Below, piece after piece: positions 47,546-58,000 of a stretch of DNA of 64,000 nt. The first letter of the stretch is position 1. The number at the start of each line of letters is the position of its first letter. The notes under the pieces were generated by a model. The model did no database searches. It worked only from the letters and a program-made list of their open reading frames with translations, and was not told the origin of the DNA. This stretch comes from Limnomonas spitsbergensis (lineage: Eukaryota > Chlorophyta > Chlorophyceae > Chlamydomonadales): positions 1-64,000 of the forward strand of contig JAYJMM010000110.1 in the NCBI GenBank assembly GCA_037349105.1, read 5' to 3'. The translations under genes and the position numbers were made by a program.

Positions 47546-50500
47546 ACACGGAGGAGGAGCCTGGCGCCGCGCAGGGCTCTAAACAAGAAATCCTAAATCG
47601 GCATATTTGTATGTCACTGAATCTTTCAAGATATACAGCACCGCAGCTCATTAATTTCGGGAACCTGCCAGGTGCAGGCAAGGGGCTAAAAATGTTGTTG
47701 ATCGTGATCCTGTGAAGCCAGGTCATATGTCAGGGTCAACCGTATCACCACAGCACATGCCTGAGGCAACTGTTCCTGGTGGGGGCATGGGGCTCGGCAA
47801 CCAGTTAACCGATGAACATGGTCGTCATGCTGTTGGCATCATCCCAGAGCCCCCTATCGTCCCAACTGTCAAGAACAGTCGTCATACTCTGGTCAGTGGT
47901 CACACCCTGACTCACAATGCTTCTTCCTGCCAAAGAGGGTCGTCACACTTTGCGTCACAAGCACTCAGCACCCTAGGTCGTCTTAACCGCCAAAGAGGAA
48001 TGTCACACTTTCAGCCACAAGCAGCTCCCCCCCCCACTGTCCTTACCAACAAAGAGGGTCGTCACATTTTTGGTCACACGCAGCCCCCCCCCACACGCTG
48101 AGCTTACCAACAAAGAGGGCGGTCACACTTTTGGTCACACCCATCCATGTGAACTGCACGCTGAGGATCCGGTCGTCGCTATCCACAAACCGGCTGCCTT
48201 TACGTGGCTGGATGGAGCCCATTTAGTTGAGGTGGCCCTGCAAGCAGCCACACAACACAAGGAAACGGTTTGGGCTTATGTATGTAAAACAAAAGTGCAT
48301 TAAGAGCAGCACTGCACATGCCTAGTTCAGGTGGCCCTGCAAGCAGCCACACAGTGCAAGGACACTGGGTCGGCCTTATGTATTAAAAAAGTGCATTCAG
48401 AGCAGCACTGCACATGGTATCTCTTGATATTTTCCAGTTGAGTGACAACCCTTAAGTGTGCAAGGGGCCTTGCCTGGCTAAACCACTGTGAACAGGACAA
48501 AAGCCACTTTGGACACTAAAAAATGAAAATTTCTGCACTACGGAAGTGACTTACGGCACTGCGTAAATCATGGTAAGGACTCCAGAGGTCACTCAAGGTA
48601 GAACAAAAACTCGTACATAGAATAAAAGAAACTGCAATAGCGAAACGTCGCCGCAGGTGCAGCGGCCACAACAGCGCGCGCCAGAGACGACGGCAAGAGC
48701 TGCACCTGTCACAGATTGTAACGTGAGTGGACACGGAGGGTTTATGGTTTGTGTGTAAGGTTTGAAGCATCTGCTTTAGGGTTAAGGGCGTCTGTTTTGG
48801 GGGGAAGGGCCCTTGATGCCATTTCACCCCCATGGTAATACATCTCTGTATCTATGGGGGGGTCTCTCTCCTCTTGGCCGCTAAACTTCCTTTTGATTGT
48901 GCAAGTTTTCTTTCACGAAGCTGAAGGGTTGGCCCTTTCAAAACCGATCCCCACCAACCTTCTGCTCTTCCATCCAAAAACGGATCCAGTTGTGGAAGCC
49001 AAGGACCTCCTCCCCGCCTGCCTTGGCCCTCCGTGTTTCTCCAAGAAACACGTGCTCAAAGCCGCAGGAGTCCTGGCCATCCCAAACCTCTCCGCGTCTG
49101 AGGGTTGGGATGAGGGTTGGGATGAGGGTTGGGATGAGGGTTTAGGGTGCAAGATAAAGAGCTTACGGTTTAGGGTTTAAGGTTCAGGGTTAACACTGCA
49201 TCACAGTAGAGCTGTTTGTCAGGACTGGCAGGAAGGCCACACATTGGGTTGCACACCAGTCACAGGCTGGAGAGGTCCGGGACCCCGAACTCTACCGTGC
49301 TCAAGCCACCAGAGCACAGCACCGATCGCATGTTTGCCCATTGGCGCAGATTTCGCTCGTCAACCTCAACCCTCTAATACATACACGTCACCCCTCCTCC
49401 TGTATACACCTGTACAGTGCACACCATTGGTTCATACCACACTGGCACCTCTCACCTTTTCTTTGAAACCGGGAATAAGCCTCCTCTTCCTCCCTCCTAA
49501 ATCTTCCATGAACGCATGGTTCCGGTAACTCTGCTTTGCGTCCTCTCCTGCGGGCCTCACCTGAACAACGCAAACCACATCTGGTAGAGCACCTCTTTGA
49601 AGGCCTCTCTGCCAGGCGCAACCAGCCCCTTGGCCACGAGGTACTGCCGGCAGTATTCCATGGGACGCGTGTCCATGCAGGCGTCCAGGAACAGGCTCTG
49701 CTCCTGCCACTCCTGTCCATGTGGGGGACACCGGAGACGCATATAACACACATGATAAAAGTGTGGGGAAGTGAAGAGGGGCAAGAGGGGTTGAAGGGCC
49801 TCATTGCATGGGAGAAGGGGGAAGGAGAGGGGTTCCGGAGCTACTTGGGAGGAGGGGCGAGGGGTTCCATCAGCCCCCAAGGGCGGTGTTGTGTGCATGA
49901 AGGAGGAACACTAGCTGGAGGGCATGGAGAAAACACGATCCTTTTGTCCTTTCTGCAGAGCACTGATGCTTATCCTCTAGAAGGAAAGGGCAGTCATAAC
50001 ACAAACTGCTGGACATCCTAGCACTGCTCCTCACCCACAAACCTGACCATGCAGCAGCCCACTGGCCTGGGCCCCCTTCCCCTCTCAGCTGAACATCCCT
50101 CTCACCTGTGCTGCAACCCTTGTATGCTACAGTTTGACCACCCTGGTGGGCGCTGACTGCATGATACCGCCCGGATGCCCCCTGGCGTGAAGCAGGAGGC
50201 GGGTGGACTGTCTACAGTCTGCTCTGCCCCTCTCACCTGCCCATCCTCCACCTCATCCACGCCCACTTGCGCCACATTGTTGTCCAAGAGTGCGTAGAAG
50301 GGGCGGAAGGGGGGCTTGCTCCACACGCGCTTGGTGACTAGCGGGAACAACTTGCCCACAGCGGCATCCCAGATAGTGTCGTACGACTTCTTGCCGCCCT
50401 GTGCAGCAGCCAGGGACAAAGGAGGATGCGCGCCAGGTAAGGGTTGAACCTGAGACTCGGATTTATCAGGTCAAACCCTCAAGCTAGGGTTCAAAGCTGA

Positions 50501-51504
50501 CTAAAAGATTCAAGGGGTGCAGCCTGAGGGTTTGGTCAATTCTAAACTCTTAGATAAAAAGGGGTGGAACCTCAGGTTTTGGAAGTCACTCTCGGTCTAG
50601 AGAGAAAGACTAACCCCTTGCCAGAACCAGACGCAAGCACACATCAGATAAGGGTTGAAGGTTGGAACTTCAAACCACAAGCAGAGGTTCCCACAACTCA
50701 GACTAAATAATACGGTTTACATTTTTGAATCCTTAAATCCTAGCGAGAGGTAGCGACACGTTACATGAGGGTGCGCGGTTCAAAACCCTTGCCAAAGCCT
50801 GAGGTTGACAATGTTCAGATTAAAAAGTACAATTTCCTCACTTTTAGCCAGGGCCAGAGTATTGGCACACATCAGGTCCGATTTTAGAGTTCAACTTTCA
50901 ACCCTATACAGAGTTACAGACAGGTCTGGAAGAGTACGGCCCTGGCAGCAGAGTGATTTCCCTTGCATCGGCTCCCTAAGCCGAACAGGTACCAGTCTGC
51001 ACTACTTTGTTGCCGCCACCTGAACCATTGGCTTATGGTGCAGCCTGGAATTAGTCAGTGCCTACTACAGGGAGGTCCCAACTGGGTCAGCTGTTGACTG
51101 CTTGCTGTGTTGCATGAGGTCAGTCCAGTATCGTCTAGCATCATCCTAATCGATGTAAGGACTCACAGCGACATGCATCTCCCTGGCAGGAGCAGGTTGG
51201 GTAGGTTGGGTTGGTCGATAAATCTGGCATTTTCTGGTACTGCATGCATGCTGCAGCAGCAGGCGAAAGGAAGACGATCAAGGGTTGCTACCTGCTGCGC
51301 TGCTCCCTAGCATCCCCCCATCCTCGCACCCGCGTACTCCCTGTGCATATATGCTTCTGAAGAGTCTTCTCTCTTTCCACTCTCTCCGACGTCTATCACG
51401 TAGTCTTTGACGTTGAGGAGTCGGTTGTCATCGAGGTCCCAGAGCCGTTGAGCGCACAGCAGGACATTCCCGAGTTCGGTCGCAAATGGAGCATCCGCCG
51501 TAGC
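47086..51504 (-). CDS. EndoU/XendoU-type endoribonuclease (5' end not resolved)
   Basis: Exons in transcript order: 51504-51391 (donor tentative), 50398-50237, 49712-49561, 49097-48959, 48207-48108 and 47297-47086, with TAG at 47086. Adjoining phases agree. The product, about 292 residues, follows the EndoU fold: [69 protein letters not shown] (first catalytic His), [14 protein letters not shown] (second His), [15 protein letters not shown] (catalytic Lys) and [18 protein letters not shown], ending [13 protein letters not shown]. Family members cut RNA at uridines in a metal-dependent way. The segment of about 10 residues usually found between EEQK and PRKGS (with a DYxGY motif) is not visible. 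It may be a microexon in 48208-48958 or may be lost. No start codon was fixed. A frame upstream to about 51664 is open but lacks ATG. Confidence 0.85.
47820..48170. repeat. Six tandem copies (about 60-bp period) of an endoribonuclease donor junction
   Basis: On the minus strand the true exon end reads ACCGCCCTCTTTGTTG|GTAAGC. Diverged copies (for example GACGACCCTCTTTGTTG|GTAAGG) follow at intervals near 48059, 47999, 47939, 47880 and 47820, each with the preceding GTGTGAC coding bases. Some retain a good GT donor. Confidence 0.85.
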
Positions 51505-52006
51505 CTGGCAAATTATCGCATGGTGGCATGCTTTTGAGGAGGCGATTCGAGGGGAAGTTGCGGGTGTGGTGATGCGAGTGCTGAGTGGTACGCGATACCG
51601 TAATCGGGACGAAACCCAAGATCTGCGGGGGATCCCCGATGCAAGCCCCAGACCATTCTAACACTCGCTGTAGTTCGAACTTGTGGCTGGTTTCATTTAT
51701 AAGTCATTTCATAATGGATTTCAACCAGCCATAACTACCGGAATCACTCCGTAAAAGCAGAATTTGAGCTGCGCAGGATACCGGTAGGAAATGGAGACAA
51801 ATAAATAAATTCACTGAGGAAGTTTGCACATTGCGAGAGGTATCGCGCCCCCCTCCTGGTCCATCGCTAGAGATCGTCAGAGAGATCCTGAGCAGAGATC
51901 TGCGATTCTGCGGCAGTTGCCTCAAAACTGCCGCCGTATATGATGCGTACTTCGAAACCGAAATCTCTGCTAGAAGGAGCAGCCCGCTTAAGCTCACCCA
52001 CCTCTG
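51505..52006. promoter_or_regulatory. Divergent intergenic region between the endoribonuclease and pseudouridine synthase genes
   Basis: About 0.5 kb separates the first resolved minus-strand exon from the plus-strand ATG at 52007, so a bidirectional promoter is likely. An undetected first exon of the endoribonuclease may lie here. I see no confident TATA box. This is inference from arrangement only. Confidence 0.4.
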
Positions 52007-55000
52007 ATGCGATTGAATTTCAAATTCTCTTCGACGGGCTGCACACGCCCCATTCTGCTGCGGTCCTCGCTTGTGACCCATCGCCGCCTGCTCCTGCGCT
52101 CCTTGCGCGACTCGCTGTCGACCGACATACCCATCGTCCAAACCCCACCATCCACATCCCTCGAATCGCCATCACCAGCGCCTAGCCCCCGACATAAAAC
52201 CGGCCGAGGCTCCCAGCGCCCGCAGCGCAGCGCCATGCAGCCGACTGCATTCAACCAGACAGTGGCCACAGAGGGTAATGACTCTCCAATCCGACCTGAG
52301 GACTACGTCTTCGTGGAAAAACTGAGGCTGGTCAGTGCGTGCTACGGCCATGCGGGCACACATGCCCGCCCACCCTGTTTTGCATGCTGCACATAACCTC
52401 CCATGCGCATGCTGCGGCGAGGGTGCCTCCCCTGAAATCCATGCTGCACATCATCTACCATGCACATGGTGCGGCCAGAATGCTTCGCCCCACGTGCAAG
52501 CTGAGGCAACATACGCTCCAGCGCCCCCCACCCACTCGTTTAGTGGATCCCTTTAGGATGCAACAAAAACTACCTGCACATGCTGCATAACTCCTCCCAT
52601 GCTCATGCTGCAGCAATGGTGCCTCCCCCCATGCATCATGCAGCTTGCTGCACTGCCCACGACATGGTTGAGACCTTTGATCCCACGGAGCGAACAGCGG
52701 CGTCTCGGGAATCGGTGGAATTCGTCCAAGGCCTGCATTCTGTTCATACCGTTCATACCCTCACACACACTGGGTGAAGCCTGCCACATGCTTGGCCCTG
52801 CTGTAGGTACAACCCTACTACTATGACTTCAAATGCTACGTGAAGCTGCGGTGGGAGGGTCTGACGCTCATCCAGCTGTTCAGCAGGGTGAGGCCTTGGT
52901 AATGGAAGCATGGACATGTCTATAACCTGGGAGGTGGAAGGGGGCTATTCCAGCTATTTAGCTGGGTGAGGCCTTGGTAATGGAAGCATGGACAATGGAC
53001 ATATTTAGTCAAAGCTTGGGATTATGTTGGGGGCCGATCCAGCTGTTCAGGTGGGTGAACCGGGGCGGTGGTTCCAACCGCCTCTTTTTATTTTGGGGTG
53101 TCTCAGCTACACTTCAGCTACATCACTGCCTACCGCAAGGGCAGCCTGGGGCAGCAAGCCGGGGTGGGTGTGGGGGCCAGGGTGGGCACCCAAGAGTCGT
53201 AGGGGAGTACTGAATGCTGTCCCTGACACATTGTAAGCAGGATTGTAAGCGTCTGTTCAGTAATAATGAAGTGGACCTGTTCCTTGCATATTGTTACAAC
53301 CCTGAGGCTTTCATGTATGCCGCATCGATTCACGCGCACACTGTGCGTCATACCCTGTATTGCAGGTTTTCCACACCTGTCCTCACCTGTCCATACCTGT
53401 CCACACTTATCCCACCCTGCAGGAGTTCCCCATGCTGACCGAGGAGTATTACCGCCGAGCTTTCGCCGCCGGCCGACTGCGGGTGGAGGGCAGGCCCGAC
53501 CTTGGCCCCGATGTCCCCCTGAAGACCAGCATGTGCATCCGCCACCTCATCCACAGGCAAGATGTCAACCCTGAACCCTGAATCCTCAACCCTCAACAAT
53601 CGACCCTTGACCATGCAAACCCTAAACCCTGGAACCTTCACCTGGAACCACTAAGACCAGCATGCGCATCCGCCACCTCATCCACAGGCAAGATGCAAAA
53701 CCAGAACCCTTCATCCTAAACCCCATAATGTGAATCGTGTACCCTGTATAACCTTTTCAGGGTATAACCTTCCAGTAAGCCTCAGATCTGAGACATTTGG
53801 ATTCCAGCCCATCTGTAAGAAAGAAAGGAAGAAAGTACGCCCCCTAGGGGTGTGCGGGTTAAGGGAACAGCGCAGCTCGGGGCAGTAGCCACATCCGCAC
53901 CGTTACCATCCCATCTGTATTTGTTGCAGCGCACTTCGGACCCCCTTCAGCAGGGCGCTGGTTGGCTACCCCTGGTCCGATGGGGACCAAACTTTGACCA
54001 CAGCCTACAGCCAGTGACCCTACTAGCAGGTCTGGATGCTTCAGGTTCCCCTGGCCTTAGTCCAGGACGTAGCTGAAGTGTAGCTGAAGCACTCTCAAAA
54101 TGGCAGTGTTGCTGATCCAAGATGCTGATATGGAGATCTGTGTCCTGAGGCTGGCCGCTCCTCCCGCCGCCTGCCTGCCTGCCCGCACCCATGCTTTTGT
54201 CTACACTCCAATTGGCAACTGTCAAAGCAGATCACTCCTCATGATTCAAACCTCATGATTCAAACCTCATGATCCAAACCTCATGATTCAAACCTCATGA
54301 TTCAAACCTCATGATTCAAATCTCATGATTCAAACCTCGTGATTTAAATCTCATGATTCAAATCTCATGATTCAAACCTCATGATTCAAACCTCATGATT
54401 GAAACCTCGTGATTCAAACCTCGTGATTCAAACCTCATGATTCAAACCTCATGATACAAACCTCGTGATTCAAATCTCATGATTCAAACCTCATGATTCA
54501 AACCTCGTGATTCAAACCTCGTGATTCAAACCTCGTGATTCAAACCTCATGATTCAAACCTCATGATTCAAACCTCGTGATTCAAACCTCGTGATTCAAA
54601 CCTCATGATTCAAACCTCATGAGTCAAACCTCGTGATTCAGACCACATGATTCAAACCTCATGATTCAAGCTCTTGATCGTTTACAACATCAATCCATGG
54701 GGGACGTAATGTTGACGTAGTATACATCGCTTTAAGCTGGCCAGAATCAGAATGGCAAGGCTTGCATCCTGCTCATTCGTCGCTCCTCTGCATCGTCCTG
54801 CCCCCGGCCCCCGGCCCCCTCACGTACGCATCCTCGCCCCCAAATGCCCTCATGCCTCCAGACAAACACCATTCACAATCATTCAAACACATCCACACAT
54901 CCACTCAGGCATGAACCTCCTGTGCTAGCTGGAAGTGTGGAGGTCATCGGTGAAACAGACGATTTTGTGGCGGTCAGCAAGCCGGCCTGCATGCCTGTCC

Positions 55001-58000
55001 ACACGGTGGGCCAGTACCGCAAGAACACAGTGTTGGGGGTCCTGGAGGCAGAGAGGCCGGACCTGGGCCATCTCTATCCCACGTATCGGTGAGGCAATGG
55101 GAATATGGGGGATTGAGGAGATGCGGGGGCAGGGGCAGGATTAGGAGAAGGGGCAGGAATGGAAGAAGGCTATCTGTACCCAACGAATCGATAAGGTGCT
55201 GGGAATGGGGGATTGAGAGGCCACAGACGAAGGGGCAGGAGAAGGGGCAGGAGAAGGGGCAGGAGAAGGGGCAGGAGAAGGGGCGGGAGAAGGGGCAGGA
55301 GAAGGGGCAGGAGAAGAGGCAGGAGAAGGGGCAGGAGAAGGGGCAGGAGAAGGGGCAGGAGAAGGGGCAGGAGAAGGGGCAGGAGAAGGGGCAGGAGAAG
55401 AGGCAGGAGAAGGGGCAGGAGAAGGGGCAGGAGAAGGGGCAGGAGAAGGGGCAGGAGAAGGGGCAGGAGAAGGGGCAGGAGAAGGGGCAGGAGAAGGGGC
55501 AGGAGAAGGGGCAGGAGAAGGGGCAGGAGAAGAGGCAGGGGCAGAGGTAGGGACAGAGGTAGGGACAGAGGTAGGGACAGAGGTAGGGACAGAGGTAGGG
55601 ACAGAGGTAGGGGCATGAACAAATTAGGCCATCTGTATCCCAAGCAGCTGTGAGGTGCTGGGAATGGAGGGGGGGGAGATCCACCAGGACACCTCTGCAA
55701 GTATGCGGGCAGAGGCAGGAGAGGGGACAGAAGGAGCAAGAGATCGGGCAGAGGCACAGGGACAGGGGCAGAGGTGTCAGGAGATTCAGGGGGACGATGC
55801 CGAGGCACAAATGAAGGGACAGGGACAGAAGAAGGGACAGAGTGGGCAGGGACAATACAAGGGGCAGGAGCAGGGACAGGGGCAGAAGAAGGGACAGAGT
55901 GGGCAGGGACAATACAAGGGGCAGGAGCAGGGACAGGGACAGAAGAAGGGACAGAGGGGGCAGGGACAATACAAGGGGCAGGAGCAGGGACAGGGACAGA
56001 AGAAGGGACAGAGGGGGCAGGGACAATACAAGGGGCAGGAGCAGGGACAGGGACAGAAGAAGGGACAGAGGGGGCAGGGACAATACAAGGGGCAGGAGCA
56101 GGGACAGGGACAGAAGAAGGGACAGAGGGGGCAGGGACAATACAAGGGGCAGGAGCAGGGACAGGGACAGAAGAAGGGACAGAGGGGGCAGGGACAATAC
56201 AAGGGGCAGGAGCAGGGACAGGGACAGAAGAAGGGACAGAGGGGGCAGGGACAATACAAGGGGCAGGAGCAGGGACAGGGACAGAAGAAGGGACAGAGGG
56301 GGCAGGGACAATACAAGGGGCAGGAGCAGGGACAGGGACAGAAGAAGGGACAGAGGGGGCAGGGACAATACAAGGGGCAGGAGCAGGGACAGGGACAGAG
56401 GGGGCAGGGACAATACAAGGGGCAGGAGCAGGGACAGGGACAGAAGAAGGGACAGAGGGGGCAGGGACAATACAAGGGGCAGGAGCAGGGACAGGGGCAG
56501 AAGAATGGACACAGAGAGCGGTCAATGTGGCAAGGGGTCAGGGACAGATGAGGGGCAGACGCAGGGGGCTTGTTTTGAAGCTGCTGGATTCATTGCATCG
56601 TGTTTTCTAGAAGTGTGTTTTACGCTTCCACACCCCTCCCCTCCTGTGCCCTCCACGTGGATTCCCTGCATTGCCTCTTAGGCAGGGCAAGCATATCTCA
56701 GACCAGCTGCTTGTGGCCAAAAACATGGCCTTCAAAAGAGCCCTCCTTTTCCGCCTTTTAGGCTGCAAAAGCCTGTTTCAGGCCTGATGCTTCTGGCAAG
56801 AAAACGTCTTTGAAAGGAAAACACAATGGAATATTGCTGGCTGGATAAGCCTGAATCAGGCCTGCTACTTCTGGCTAAAACAATTCCTTCAAACAAATAC
56901 AAGTTTGTCACCCCATTGTTTTATTACAGGTTGGATAAGCCTGTCTCCGGCCTGCTGCTTCTGGCCAAGACCTCTGCTGTTGCGGGGAACATGAGGAAGC
57001 TGCTGGAGGTGGGTTCCGGAGCCAGGCAGAGCAAATCATCTGCAATGCAAGGCCCGGGAAATGATGTGTAGTTAATAGGGTGTGTCTCACTGAAGTACAA
57101 GTATACTGAAGTACAAGTAGACTGAAGTACAAGTAGACTGAAGTACAAGTGATATGTGGCTTTAAAAAGTAGCACATACTGGGGAGGATGGGCTGTGAGG
57201 ACTCAGAGGATGGTGTGGCAGGATTACATGGGCCAGGGGGGAACACCCTGGTAGTGGTTCGGGAAGATGGGGTTAACGGTCCAGGGTTCAATCATTGACA
57301 AACCCTGAAACCCATAACCCTCAACCTCGGTGCAAGCATACCCACTTCCCAGACGCCCTGTGCCCTCCCCTCCTCCATATTGGCCCCTCATGCCTGCCTC
57401 CTCCCCATCCCCTTTTGAACCCCACCTGTGGCAAGGACAGGAGCGTTCGTGCAAGAAAAGCTACTTGGCGCGAGTGCTCGGCACCTTCCCGGCATCTGTG
57501 CCATCCGCTCCAGTCCAACTCATCCCCTTCAACGCGGTCTTGAGCACGGTAGACGCGGCTGCTACCTTTGATGCTGCTGCGTCTGCTACCTGTGCTGCTG
57601 GGGAGATTAAGGAGGAAACGGGGCCGGCATCTTCTGACAGAAAGCCAAGCACCTCGGGCCGTGCAGTTGATTTTTTTGGATCCGGATCTGGATCCATGGA
57701 AGATCTAGATCCCCAACGGACGGATGGGCATCCAGGTGGGGCAAGCGGCAGCGGCAAATCACCCTTCTTTGAGGGCACACTTGTTTGTTGTTTTGAGAGC
57801 CTGCTTTCATGCATCTTCATATGGAATAGTTTGCATAGGATGGGTGCAGCGGAATATGATGGGCTTAGTGCTGCTTTTGAGGGGCGATGATTGGCGCTGC
57901 CTGCTTGTTCCTGCTCTCCTTCTTGTAGCTCTAAATGTGCAGCGAAAGAATTGCGAGATCCGGAACCCGTCACCCCAACCTCTCACCTCTCACCCGCATC

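Noticed and set aside
54974..56610. Frames of 230-510 codons on both strands with Leu/Pro/Ser or Gly/Gln repeats
   Set aside because: They come from 12-bp and 57-bp minisatellites inside intron 4, and they lie across exon 4 in the wrong frame or strand.
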